Below, piece after piece: positions 1-7,195 of a DNA stretch of 24,379 nucleotides; position 1 is the first letter of the stretch; each line of letters starts with the position of its first letter. The DNA is taken from contig URXS01000021.1 in the NCBI GenBank assembly GCA_900551885.1, positions 1 through 24,379 of the forward strand. The letters are read 5' to 3'. The DNA comes from an uncultured Oscillibacter sp. Its GTDB lineage: Bacteria > Bacillota > Clostridia > Oscillospirales > Oscillospiraceae. The position numbers and the translations under genes are program-made. The notes under the pieces were generated by a model. It worked only from the letters and a program-made list of their open reading frames with translations. It made no database searches and had not been told where the DNA came from.

Positions 1-582
1 GATCATATTCCGGCGGCAGCGGGCCTCGCAGGGGTGCTCGCAGATGTAGGCGCAGGCCACCGGGAAGGGGTTGTCCTTGCGGATCAGGCGCACCGCGTCG
101 GCGTACCGGCCCGCGTGGACCAGGGCGATGTAGCCGGGGATGTCCACTCCGGCCGGACACAGGGCCACGCAGGGCACTGGGTTTTTCAGGCTGCCCAGGC
201 ACCGGTGGCGGAGGATGTGTTCCTCATAGTCGTCCCGGAAACCCTGAAGTCCCATCAGCACAAGCTGAGCGGCGTTGATGCCGATGGCACAGTCGGCGGT
301 GTCTACAATGGTCTGGGCAGTCTCCTCAATGCGGTGCAGAATCCGAATATCCGGCTGTCCGTCCAGCACTTCCCGCAGCATATTGGCTAGCTGCCCAAGG
401 CCGATCCGGCAAGGCACGCACTTTCCGCAGGTCTGGGCGTGACACAATTCCAAAAAGTTCAGGGCCATGTCGATGGGGCACAGACCCGGGGGACTGGAGG
501 CGATCCGGTGCTCCACATTTCGGTAGAGCTGGTCCACCACCGTCTGGGCCTGGCTGGGGGTTTTGATGTCCAGTCTGCTCAT
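1..582 (-). CDS. NuoF-like Fe-S domain fused to GltD-like N-terminus, flavoprotein oxidoreductase subunit (5' part only)
   Basis: The first 194 residues of a protein that runs off the window start. Residues 45-100 match the C-terminal [4Fe-4S] domain of NuoF/HydB-type proteins: C52-x2-C55-x2-C58 in a TCGKCVPCRIG motif, then C98 forty residues on, the usual fourth ligand spacing. Residues 135-192 match the cysteine-rich N-terminus of GltD-type NAD(P)H oxidoreductases (C138, C142 in CVALCPAGV; C177, C181, C185, C189). The missing part would then be the FAD/NAD(P)-binding GltD body (inference). Such proteins pass electrons between NAD(P)H and Fe-S partners such as formate dehydrogenase or hydrogenase subunits in anaerobes. 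The ATG at 582-580 is preceded by AAGGAGTG about 11 nt upstream and by a sigma-A-type promoter. The exact partner and substrate cannot be told from this fragment. Confidence 0.8.
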   Translation of the reverse strand, partial: MSRLDIKTPSQAQTVVDQLYRNVEHRIASSPPGLCPIDMALNFLELCHAQTCGKCVPCRIGLGQLANMLREVLDGQPDIRILHRIEETAQTIVDTADCAIGINAAQLVLMGLQGFRDDYEEHILRHRCLGSLKNPVPCVALCPAGVDIPGYIALVHAGRYADAVRLIRKDNPFPVACAYICEHPCEARCRRNMI

Positions 583-649
583 GGGGTATGTTCACTCCTT
601 TTTCCTCAACAGGGCCGTCCAAACGGTTGGGCGGCGATCCTCCATTTTC

Positions 650-678
650 AGAATACCTGTTTTTTGTTAAATATGCAA
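650..678 (-). promoter_or_regulatory. sigma-A-type promoter of the Fe-S oxidoreductase gene
   Basis: On the minus strand, TTGCAT (678-673), a 17-nt spacer and TATTCT (655-650). The start site would fall near 643, giving a leader of about 60 nt. That leader can fold a short GC hairpin (about 615-637) before the ribosome site. Confidence 0.6.
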
Positions 679-701
679 CAATTTCTTTCAGAATGCCCCT
701 G

Positions 702-730
702 AAAAACCAGCAAAATCTTTACTGGTTTTT
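702..730. repeat. Inverted repeat upstream of the Fe-S oxidoreductase promoter
   Basis: AAAAACCAG (702-710) and CTGGTTTTT (722-730) form a perfect 9-bp inverted repeat with an 11-nt spacer, about 25 bp upstream of the -35 box. It could be an operator, or a weak backup terminator behind spoVAF on the minus strand. Sequence alone does not decide. Confidence 0.4.
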
Positions 731-774
731 AACAGTCTCTCCTTCGCTGTCTGAACATGGCTGTCCCAACACAG

Positions 775-807
775 AAAAAGGCCGCGGGCAAATGCCCGCG
801 GCCTTTT
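775..807 (-). terminator. Rho-independent terminator of spoVAF
   Basis: Near-perfect palindrome with a GGCCGCGGGC stem core, an AAAT loop, and A/T runs on both outer sides, so it may work in both directions. Read on the minus strand it lies 25 nt after the spoVAF stop and ends in TTTTT. Confidence 0.85.
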
Positions 808-831
808 CGCAGGGAAACGGTTTCCTCCCGG

Positions 832-2250
832 TCACGTATTGTCCCGGCTGATGGGCTCCCGGAACAGCAGCCGCCGCAATGCGGTGCCGTTGAAGGGGAT
901 CAGTGGATACAGATACCCCTTCCCCACCAGAGGCTTGGTGGTAGCCAACAGCACCAGGATGCCCAGGGTCCCCAGGAAGAAGCCCCACACGTCGAATACC
1001 GCCGTCACCAGCAACAGCACCACCCGCAGCAGCTTGAAGGCGTAGCCCAGCTCGTAGCTGGGTTGGGCAAAGCCCGCCACCGACACGAAGGCCATATACA
1101 CCAGGACCTCCGGCCCCAGCCAGCCTGCCTGCACGGCGAAATCGCCCAGGATCAGAGCGCCCAGCATGGAGAAGGAGTTGGACAGGGAGTCCGGGGTATT
1201 CAGGGAGGCCAGCTTCAGCACGTCGATCAGGAACTCCACCACCAGCAACTGCCACAGCAGATCCAGTTCCGCCGGTTCCGGCGAGGACAGGAAGTCCAGC
1301 CAGCCGGGCAACCGCCCCGGCTCACTGACCATCATATACCAGGCAGGAGTGATCAGCAAAGAGATGGCAAAGACGATGATCCGAAGCAGCCGCAGATAGG
1401 TGCCGATCAGCGGCGGGAAGTAGAACTCATTGGCCTCCTGGGTGAAATCGAAGAAGGAGGTGGGCAAAATCATTACCGAGGGGGAATTGTCCACCATCAG
1501 GATGATATACCCCTCCATAACACAGGCAGCGGCGGTGTCCGGCCGCTCCGTATAGCGGACCTTGGGGAAGGGGTTGTACCATTGCTTGGGGCGAATGCTC
1601 TCAGACACACTCTCTTGTCCCATGCTCAGGGAGCGCATCTGGATGTTCCGCAGCTTCTCCCGGATTTCCTCCAGGATCTCCTTGTTCACCCGGTCATCCA
1701 GGTAGCACAGCACCACGTCGTTGTGGCTGCGGGTGCCCACCTTCATGCCCTCCATGGTCAGGTGGGGGTCCCGGATGCGGCGACGCAGCAGGGCCATGTT
1801 GGGCACTACTGCCTCAATGAAGCCGTCGTGGGCGCCCCGCAGCACTTTGCCGTCCAGGGGCTCCGCCACACCCCGGCTGGGATACTCCTTGGCGTCGATC
1901 AGGGCCGCGCCCTGGATGCCCTCCAGCAGCAGAAGACTTTTGCCCAGCAGCACCGAGGTGACGATGTCCTCCCGGTCGAAGCTGACATCCACCTCCATAA
2001 AGGTGACGAACCGGTCAACAAAGTCCTGCATCCGGGTAATGGTCCCCACCTGCTCCGGCTTTAATGACAGCCAGAAGGACCCCATCCGCTCCAAAATGGC
2101 GTCGCCGCCAAAGCCGTCGATGACCCAGATTCGGCCCCGGCGGCCACCTACCTGTAGGTCCCGGCAGACCATGTCGCAACTGCGGCCGGCCCCCAACACG
2201 TCGTCAAACCAGCGGACATTGTCCATGTAATGTTCAGCAATCTGTTCCAT
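832..2250 (-). CDS. spoVAF: GerA-family spore germination protein, SpoVAF type
   Basis: 472-residue member of the GerA/SpoVAF family of spore inner-membrane proteins. The N-terminal half (about 1-265) is soluble, with the family pattern around EGIQGAALIDAKEYPSRGV and the LRRRIRDPHLTMEGMKVGTRS stretch. The C-terminal half holds several hydrophobic segments (from about 280: LLRIIVFAISLLITPAWYMM, then LLWQLLVVEFLIDVLKLAS and two more near the end). Family knowledge: SpoVAF works during germination beside the DPA channel and amplifies ion release. It is usually the last gene of a spoVA operon, but here it stands alone between its own promoter and terminator. GGAGGT (2261-2256) sits 5 nt before the ATG, and a sigma-G-like promoter lies just upstream, fitting forespore expression. 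A GerAA-type receptor subunit is the alternative; the length and lack of a long N-terminal extension favour SpoVAF. Confidence 0.88.
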   Translation of the reverse strand: MEQIAEHYMDNVRWFDDVLGAGRSCDMVCRDLQVGGRRGRIWVIDGFGGDAILERMGSFWLSLKPEQVGTITRMQDFVDRFVTFMEVDVSFDREDIVTSVLLGKSLLLLEGIQGAALIDAKEYPSRGVAEPLDGKVLRGAHDGFIEAVVPNMALLRRRIRDPHLTMEGMKVGTRSHNDVVLCYLDDRVNKEILEEIREKLRNIQMRSLSMGQESVSESIRPKQWYNPFPKVRYTERPDTAAACVMEGYIILMVDNSPSVMILPTSFFDFTQEANEFYFPPLIGTYLRLLRIIVFAISLLITPAWYMMVSEPGRLPGWLDFLSSPEPAELDLLWQLLVVEFLIDVLKLASLNTPDSLSNSFSMLGALILGDFAVQAGWLGPEVLVYMAFVSVAGFAQPSYELGYAFKLLRVVLLLVTAVFDVWGFFLGTLGILVLLATTKPLVGKGYLYPLIPFNGTALRRLLFREPISRDNT

Positions 2251-2272
2251 GCGCTACCTCCGTTATTGGAAG

Positions 2273-2302
2273 TAGTATGCACCACCGGAAGCCGGTGTAT
2301 CC
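2273..2302 (-). promoter_or_regulatory. Candidate sigma-G (forespore) promoter of spoVAF
   Basis: Minus strand: GGATA (2302-2298), an 18-nt spacer, then CATACTA (2279-2273). The -10 fits the sigma-G consensus CATWMTA exactly. The -35 fits GHATR at four of five positions. The start site would be near 2266, a short leader just before GGAGGT. No good sigma-A promoter is visible in the same interval. Confidence 0.6.
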
Positions 2303-2357
2303 ATCTATACATTTCGTCATATTTTTTTGAAATTCTACAATTCATTATGGAATTTTC

Positions 2358-2397
2358 AAAAGAAGCGGGCCACCCTGACGGGCGGCCCGCTTCTTTT
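2358..2397 (-). terminator. Terminator of the SGNH hydrolase gene
   Basis: AAAAGAAGCGGGCC (2358-2371) pairs perfectly with GGCCCGCTTCTTTT (2384-2397) across a 12-nt loop. The stem ends in a T-run on both strands. It lies after the SGNH hydrolase stop at 2453 and before the spoVAF promoter. Confidence 0.85.
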
Positions 2398-2452
2398 GGG
2401 GATTTGGGAACTTCAGCACCTCTTCCGGTATGGAAGCAGGCACTGGTATGAC

Positions 2453-3163
2453 TTATGCCGTCTGGCGCTCTTCCTCCAGGTGGTCCCGGGCAAACTCCCG
2501 GAACGTCTGACCAATCAGAGCCTGGCCGGCAGAGTTGGGATGGGTACCGTCCTCGCATAAGAGCTGGTCCAGATGGCCATGGGCCAGGAAGGCGCCCCGG
2601 ATATCCACCAGCGGCGTCCGGGTCTCCCGGGCCAACTGTTCCACCGCCCGGGAGTAGTTCTCCTGATGGGCGTAAATATTGCAAAGGCTGCCCAGCCAGC
2701 TTCGCACCGCCGCCTGGTCCAGGTCCCGGCACCACCAATTGAAGAACCACTCCGGCTCCAGCGGAGGCAGGGTGGTCAGCACCGGCACAATACCATGCAG
2801 CCGCAGCCGGGCAATCATCTCCCGGTACCGCTGTAGGAATTCCGGCAAAGGCACGTTAGGCCGGTGGTCTCCCTCCGGGTCCGCGGCCACCTGGTCCCAG
2901 CGGAAGTCACAATCATTTCCGCCAAAGTCCATCACCACTGCGTCGCAGGGCGCTCCCCGCTCCAGCAGACGGTCCAGCAGACGCTGTCCCTTCACAACCG
3001 TGGCGCCGAAGTGGGAGCCGTTTTTCACCGTCAGGCCAAAGTCCCGCTCCAGGCCGGGGATACCGATCTCGTTCCGGGTCACGTACCGCCCGGTGGCGGG
3101 CTCCACCTGAATGCCCTTTAAAATAGAATCTCCCAGCACCTGAATTTGAGACACGCGCTTCAT
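2453..3163 (-). CDS. SGNH/GDSL-type hydrolase (esterase or lipase fold)
   Basis: 236 residues with the SGNH blocks: block I G11-D12-S13 (VLGDS, nucleophile Ser13), block II around G53 (HFGAT), block III G82-N83-D84 (FGGND) and block V D205-G-T-H208 (DGTHPN) with the catalytic Asp/His pair. The length is normal for the family. There is no signal peptide, so the enzyme is probably cytoplasmic and acts on an ester or acetyl substrate that cannot be named. TGGAGG lies 7-8 nt before the ATG at 3163. The gene has its own strong promoter and terminator, so it is probably a single-gene unit. Confidence 0.88.
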   Translation of the reverse strand: MKRVSQIQVLGDSILKGIQVEPATGRYVTRNEIGIPGLERDFGLTVKNGSHFGATVVKGQRLLDRLLERGAPCDAVVMDFGGNDCDFRWDQVAADPEGDHRPNVPLPEFLQRYREMIARLRLHGIVPVLTTLPPLEPEWFFNWWCRDLDQAAVRSWLGSLCNIYAHQENYSRAVEQLARETRTPLVDIRGAFLAHGHLDQLLCEDGTHPNSAGQALIGQTFREFARDHLEEERQTA

Positions 3164-3202
3164 GTGTAGGCCTCCAAACCATGTAATCTAATTTCTAATA
3201 CT

Positions 3203-3231
3203 ATATTATGCAGTTTCACTTTATTTGTCAA
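3203..3231 (-). promoter_or_regulatory. Strong sigma-A promoter of the SGNH hydrolase gene
   Basis: Minus strand: TTGACA (3231-3226), a 17-nt spacer and TAATAT (3208-3203), in an AT-rich stretch that contrasts with the GC-rich genes. Confidence 0.8.
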
Positions 3232-3312
3232 GTGATTTTCGAGTTCTTTTTGTTTGCCGCTTTAACAGCCCCAGGAAAGTCCGAAAACATCCAATAACCC
3301 CTACAAAATATG

Positions 3313-3342
3313 AAAAAGGCCGCCCAATCGGGCAGCCTTTTT
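3313..3342 (-). terminator. Terminator of the DUF4349 lipoprotein gene
   Basis: AAAAAGGCCGCCC / GGGCAGCCTTTTT hairpin with a 4-nt loop and one G-U pair on the minus-strand RNA. It is followed on the minus strand by TTTTT, about 45 nt after the stop at 3387. Confidence 0.8.
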
Positions 3343-3386
3343 CCATTTTGCTTTTGCAGCCTACGGCGTTCCCGATCCTGTATGGG

Positions 3387-4307
3387 TCAGGATGCCCCGT
3401 TTTCCGGTGGCTGATTCCCTTTTTGCGCTTTTTTCTTCCGCAGCAGACGCCACAGCAGTACCCCGGCAATCACTAGGACTACCAGTACCAGCACCCAGGC
3501 GTAGGCCAGGATCATCACCAGCGCCTCCAAGATGTCCAGGAAGCCATTCCAGCCGGAGACCAGCGCCTGCCCCAGGCGGCTTGCGAAGGTAGTGGCCGGT
3601 TCCTCTACGTTGGAGAGCTTATAGACCTCCTGGAGGGAGATGGTCACGGTGGAGAAATCCACCAGGCTGTCATACTGGCGCAGGGTACCGGTCAACTGCT
3701 CGATGGCCAACTCCGTATCGGAGATGGCGGACTCGATGGTAATGATGTCCTCCATGGTCTCCGCCTGGCTCAAAAGGGTCTGGAGCCGCTCCAGCTTGGT
3801 CTGCTGGGTCACCAGGCGGCTCTCCGTGTCGTAGTATTGCGTACTGATGTTGTCGCTGCTCTCCTCCTTGCGGACAACATGGCACAGCTCCCCCACCTGG
3901 GTCAGCAGGTTTTGAAACTGGTCCGACGGGACCCGGATAACGTAGTTGCCGCTGCGGTAACCGTCGCCGTAGTTGTAGACGGAGGCCTGCTCAAAGTAAC
4001 CCCCCATGTCCTCCACCATCTGCCGCAGACCGGCAGCAGCAACGTCAAAGGCGGTGGTCTCCACGTCCATGGTGGCGGTGTAGATCATCTTGGCGTCCAG
4101 GAGCTGGTCTTCCCCATTTTCCGCCTCGGATGTCTCCGCCGTCTGGGGCATCATGTTCCCACCATAGCTTCCATTGCCGCTATCCGCGCTCTCTGACGAT
4201 GCAGCCGTATCCTCCGTAGCAGCGCTTGTATCGCCGCTTCCTCCACAGCCGCTCAAAAACCCCAGCGCCAACACCAGCACCGCCAGAATCGCAAGTCCCC
4301 GCTTCAT
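3387..4307 (-). CDS. DUF4349 domain lipoprotein with C-terminal membrane anchor
   Basis: 306 residues. The start at 4307 is chosen because AGGAGGAG lies 5-6 nt upstream and the protein then begins with a lipoprotein signal (MKRGLAILAVLVLALGFLSGC, lipobox LSGC, Cys21). Upstream in-frame codons lack a ribosome site. A Ser/Thr/Glu-rich linker follows (about 22-70). Next comes the DUF4349 domain (about 70-265) with the typical MIYTATMDVETTAFD start and a coiled-coil middle (LVTQQTKLERLQTLLSQAET). A transmembrane helix (VLVLVVLVIAGVLLWRLL) and a basic tail (RKKKAQK) end the protein. So it is an envelope protein tethered at both ends, of unknown function. The head-to-tail anchoring suggests a sensor or structural role (inference). 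Confidence 0.88.
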   Translation of the reverse strand: MKRGLAILAVLVLALGFLSGCGGSGDTSAATEDTAASSESADSGNGSYGGNMMPQTAETSEAENGEDQLLDAKMIYTATMDVETTAFDVAAAGLRQMVEDMGGYFEQASVYNYGDGYRSGNYVIRVPSDQFQNLLTQVGELCHVVRKEESSDNISTQYYDTESRLVTQQTKLERLQTLLSQAETMEDIITIESAISDTELAIEQLTGTLRQYDSLVDFSTVTISLQEVYKLSNVEEPATTFASRLGQALVSGWNGFLDILEALVMILAYAWVLVLVVLVIAGVLLWRLLRKKKAQKGNQPPENGAS

Positions 4308-4437
4308 GTGAACTCCTCCTTCTTTCCATCCACTTTTTATCTGTTCTTCCGCTGTGTCCATTTGTCTGTATAGACGAGATTTTTGCAGACGGGGTTCCGG
4401 GCATGCCAAAAAAATTCCCAACTTTCGGGAGCGGCGG

Positions 4438-4466
4438 TTGCCTTTTTGCTCCGCTGGGGGTAAAAT
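4438..4466 (+). promoter_or_regulatory. Sigma-A promoter of the alpha-hydroxy-acid oxidoreductase gene
   Basis: TTGCCT (4438-4443), a 17-nt spacer and TAAAAT (4461-4466), with the start expected near 4473. The transcript would begin just before the hairpin at 4481-4495. Confidence 0.75.
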
Positions 4467-4480
4467 AACGGTGCATAAAT

Positions 4481-4495
4481 GCCCGCTCGGCGGGC
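4481..4495 (+). other. Small GC hairpin at the 5' end of the oxidoreductase mRNA
   Basis: GCCCGC-TCG-GCGGGC, a perfect 6-bp stem about 8 nt from the predicted transcript start and 14 nt before the ribosome site. There is no U-run, so it is not a terminator. A 5'-end stabilising stem is the simplest reading. Confidence 0.45.
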
Positions 4496-4524
4496 TGTGA
4501 TTGAAATTCGGAGGGGAAATACAT

Positions 4525-5544
4525 ATGACCTATCAGGAAGCTTTGGAAAATGCCCGGGGCAACATCGGCCCCCACTGCAAGGCCTGCCCGGTTTGCAACG
4601 GCCTGGCCTGCAAGAACGCCATCCCGGGCCCCGGCGCCAAGGGCATCGGCACCGGGTTTATCCGCAACTATCAGAAGTGGCAGGAGCTGTGCGTCAACAT
4701 GGACACCATCTGTGACAACAAGCCGGTGGATACCTCCTTCCAGCTCTTCGGGCAGACCTTTGATCTGCCGGTGTTCGCCGCCCCGGTGGGCGCCATGCAG
4801 CTCCACTACGGCGACAAGTACGACGACCTGCAGTATAACGAGATCCTGGTCTCCGCCTGCGCGGCGGCTGGCATCGCCGCCTTCACCGGCGACGGCACCA
4901 ACCCCGCCGTGGTGGAGGGCGCCGTAAAGGCCATTGCCGAGAACCATGGCCACGGCGTGCCCACCATCAAGCCCTGGGACGTGAATACCCTGCGGACCAA
5001 GCTGGAGCTGGCCCGGAGTGCGGACCCCTTCGCCATCGCCATGGACATTGACGCGGCGGGTCTGCCCTTCCTGAAGAATCTGACCCCGCCGGCCGGCAGC
5101 AAGAACGTGGAAGAGCTGCGGGAGGTGGTAGAGATGGCCGGCAAGCCCTTCATCCTCAAGGGCATCATGACCGTCCGGGGCGCCCAAAAGGCGCTGGAGG
5201 CCGGCGCCAAGGGCATCGTGGTGTCCAACCACGGTGGCCGGGTGCTGGACCAGTGCCCCGCCACGGCGGAGGTCCTGCCCGCCATCGTGGACGCGGTGGG
5301 CGGCAAGCTGACCATCCTGGTGGACGGTGGCATCCGCTCCGGCATGGACGTGTTCAAGGCCCTGGCCCTGGGCGCTGACGGCGTGCTGATCGGCCGGCCC
5401 TTCGTCACCATGGTCTACGGCGGCGGTGCCGAGGGTGTCAAGGCCTACGTGGACAAGCTGAAGGCGGAGCTGGCGGACACCATGGCCATGTGCGGCGCCC
5501 ACTCCCTGGCGGACATCAACCGCTCCATGCTGTACGGATTCTGA
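4525..5544 (+). CDS. FMN-dependent alpha-hydroxy-acid oxidoreductase with N-terminal Cys cluster
   Basis: 339 residues, TIM-barrel family of lactate/glycolate oxidases and L-lactate dehydrogenases. Visible motifs: K212 (ILKGI), S234-N-H236-G-G-R239 (catalytic His and Arg) and D267-G-G-I-R271-S (phosphate and FMN binding), then GADGVLIGRP. GGAGGGG (4510-4516) sits 8 nt before the ATG at 4525, which settles the start over an upstream in-frame codon at 4501. Odd points: the N-terminus carries C18-x2-C21-x2-C24-x4-C29, and the usual substrate-site Tyr segment (QLYV type) is replaced by PTIKPW. It is probably a cytoplasmic 2-hydroxyacid dehydrogenase of anaerobic type rather than an oxygen-using oxidase. 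The substrate is unknown. It is a single-gene unit with its own promoter and terminator. Confidence 0.85.
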   Translation: MTYQEALENARGNIGPHCKACPVCNGLACKNAIPGPGAKGIGTGFIRNYQKWQELCVNMDTICDNKPVDTSFQLFGQTFDLPVFAAPVGAMQLHYGDKYDDLQYNEILVSACAAAGIAAFTGDGTNPAVVEGAVKAIAENHGHGVPTIKPWDVNTLRTKLELARSADPFAIAMDIDAAGLPFLKNLTPPAGSKNVEELREVVEMAGKPFILKGIMTVRGAQKALEAGAKGIVVSNHGGRVLDQCPATAEVLPAIVDAVGGKLTILVDGGIRSGMDVFKALALGADGVLIGRPFVTMVYGGGAEGVKAYVDKLKAELADTMAMCGAHSLADINRSMLYGF

Positions 5545-5627
5545 GCCACCTTTCCTTCAGGTGGAAAGCTTCCGGCGGACTGTGTTCAATTTCCGTATCT
5601 TGCGCAAGTCAGATACAAAACTTTACA

Positions 5628-5660
5628 GGGCCTGGCGTCGATGAACGCCAGGCCCTTTTT
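5628..5660 (+). terminator. Terminator of the alpha-hydroxy-acid oxidoreductase gene
   Basis: GGGCCTGGCGT (5628-5638), 6-nt loop, ACGCCAGGCCC (5645-5655), then TTTTT. Perfect 11-bp stem about 85 nt after the stop. Confidence 0.9.
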
Positions 5661-5723
5661 CCAGCGAATGATCCGCCCCGTCCCTGCCCGGCCATTTCTG
5701 TGCTTTGCCCGTATAAAATTAAC

Positions 5724-5758
5724 GGCGGAGCGGCACGAAAGTGCCGCTCCGCCCTTTT
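5724..5758 (-). terminator. Terminator between convergent genes, GAAA loop
   Basis: GGCGGAGCGGCAC / GTGCCGCTCCGCC, a perfect 13-bp stem closed by GAAA. It lies 11 nt after the stop of the minus-strand XRE gene. The minus-strand tail is a weak GTTAATTTTAT; the plus-strand side has TTTT, so it may also back up the previous terminator. Confidence 0.75.
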
Positions 5759-5764
5759 GCATAT

Positions 5765-7072
5765 TCAATACTGCCAGTTGGCCGGATCATGGTTACTGGC
5801 ATCGTAAAAACCGGGCCAGGTCAACTCCCCGCCAGAGAGGATGTAGGGAATATCACCGTACACCGCCTCCCGGCCGTACTGGTCTGTCACCACTGCAGCG
5901 ATCTGAATCTGGTCCGTACTCTTGGCCAATGTGGCCTGGGCACCTGCTGCCAAGTGGTAGAACGTATCATTTTCAAAATCGCCGTGGAAGCTCTCCGGCT
6001 GCTGGCAGGGCTCCAGCCAGGTGACCAGGACGTTGTTCTTGAACAATCCCACCCGGACAGTCTCTATCTCCGATTGGCCAATGGGCTCCTTGCCGCCATC
6101 AGAGGAGGGAGATGGACTGACCGTGATGTAGACCTCCGGCAATGTCACCAGACCGCTTTCGTCTGCCTCCAGACCCAGCAACTCGCCGCTGTCGTAGTTC
6201 ATCAAGTCCACGGCGGGCAGGGATTCACTGTACAGTCCTTGGAACTGGTCCAGTAGTTGAGTGGATCGGGTGTCGTCGGCGGCAGTGAACACGGCGGAGA
6301 TGGTGATGCTGTCAGTCAGTCTGCAGGCTAAGGTGCCGGTGAAGGCACCACCCGAAGAGGGAGTCCCCTGCGTGTTGTTGATCCCGCCGGTACCGTTATC
6401 CACTGAGAAGGTCACATTCATGCCGTCGGAATAAGTTTTCGGCACGGCACGGGCGGAGAATACCACCCGGTTTTCCGCCAGATTGGTAGAGACGATTTCC
6501 ACGCCGTAGTCGGCCACCAGGCTGTTCTGGGCTTTGAGAATGTCCTCCACCTGGCTGGAAATGGAACCGATCTGGCCGTTGACGGCGCTCTCCACCCGGG
6601 TGATCTCGCTTTGCAGTTGGCTGTATTGGCCGCCAAATTCCCTGACATCGTGGCTGATGCCCATGAGGCAGCCGACCATCAGACCGCAGATGGCAAAAAG
6701 AATCCGAACAGACCACTTGTCCCAGGGAGACTTTTTCGGTTTCGGCAGTGCGGCGGTATACCGCTCCACGATCTCCTCCACCATATTCAACTGGACTTCC
6801 GTCAGCTCTCCAGGCCCCGTCTCCGGAACAGAGCCGGGGTCTGCTCCGGCATTCTCCGCCCCGTCCATCTGCGGCTCCTCCACCCCCAGCAGCCAACCCA
6901 CGGACACACCAAACAGGCGGCTCAGGGCAATCAGCTTGTCGATCTCCGGCAGGGTGGTGTCGGACTCCCACTTGTAGATGGACTGGCGGGAGACACCCAA
7001 CTGATCCCCCAGAGCCTCCTGGCTGAGGCCCAACTCTTTCCGCTTTTGCGCCACGCGCTGTCCAATGGTCAT
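5765..7072 (-). CDS. Membrane-tethered XRE-family regulator with extracytoplasmic domain
   Basis: 435 residues. The N-terminal HTH_3/XRE domain (about 3-63) has the pattern LGLSQEALGDQLGVSRQSIYKWE and ends with the family's LLGVEE. A linker (65-115) leads to one transmembrane helix at about 121-139 (VRILFAICGLMVGCLMGIS), then a coiled-coil stretch (about 145-185). The rest (about 185-435) looks like two beta-rich domains rich in Gly, Thr and Ser. The topology would put DNA binding inside and the beta domains outside, a one-component transmembrane regulator (inference). AAAGGAGGG lies 8 nt before the ATG. I do not recognise the outer domain. No obvious target sits beside it; the neighbouring GNAT gene is upstream in the same direction. 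Confidence 0.8.
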   Translation of the reverse strand: MTIGQRVAQKRKELGLSQEALGDQLGVSRQSIYKWESDTTLPEIDKLIALSRLFGVSVGWLLGVEEPQMDGAENAGADPGSVPETGPGELTEVQLNMVEEIVERYTAALPKPKKSPWDKWSVRILFAICGLMVGCLMGISHDVREFGGQYSQLQSEITRVESAVNGQIGSISSQVEDILKAQNSLVADYGVEIVSTNLAENRVVFSARAVPKTYSDGMNVTFSVDNGTGGINNTQGTPSSGGAFTGTLACRLTDSITISAVFTAADDTRSTQLLDQFQGLYSESLPAVDLMNYDSGELLGLEADESGLVTLPEVYITVSPSPSSDGGKEPIGQSEIETVRVGLFKNNVLVTWLEPCQQPESFHGDFENDTFYHLAAGAQATLAKSTDQIQIAAVVTDQYGREAVYGDIPYILSGGELTWPGFYDASNHDPANWQY

Positions 7073-7095
7073 AGGCAGACCCTCCTTTTAGTGCC

Positions 7096-7101
7096 AGCAT
7101 A
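7096..7101 (-). promoter_or_regulatory. Weak candidate promoter of the tethered XRE gene (extended -10)
   Basis: Minus strand TGC-TATGCT, an extended -10, 23 nt before the ATG at 7072. No convincing -35 is seen at the right distance. A TTGACA lies farther up (about 7145-7150) but has no matching -10. Confidence 0.3.
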
Positions 7102-7172
7102 GCAGCCAGAAGGCCACCAGGACCACCAACCACCGGGCGGCATGCTGTCAACCCACGGTTAGCAAAGGGCGA

Positions 7173-7195
7173 AACCCCTTGGGGCCCAAAGGGTT
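7173..7195 (-). terminator. Weak hairpin at the end of the GNAT gene
   Basis: Imperfect stem AACCC.TTGG / CCAAAGGGTT overlapping the GNAT stop codon, with only short T-runs after it on the minus strand. It could be a poor terminator, so read-through into the tethered XRE gene is possible. Confidence 0.3.

Noticed and set aside
922..937. Possible riboswitch leaders before the Fe-S, oxidoreductase and nucleotidyltransferase genes
   Set aside because: The leaders are about 55-65 nt or less and hold only single short hairpins, too short for known riboswitch classes.
757..2064. 435-codon plus-strand frame opposite spoVAF
   Set aside because: Antisense shadow, His/Gln-rich, crosses the spoVAF terminator, no ribosome site.
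4180..5502. 440-codon minus-strand frame over the alpha-hydroxy-acid oxidoreductase
   Set aside because: Antisense to an FMN enzyme with all motifs; it also runs through the lipoprotein start in another frame.
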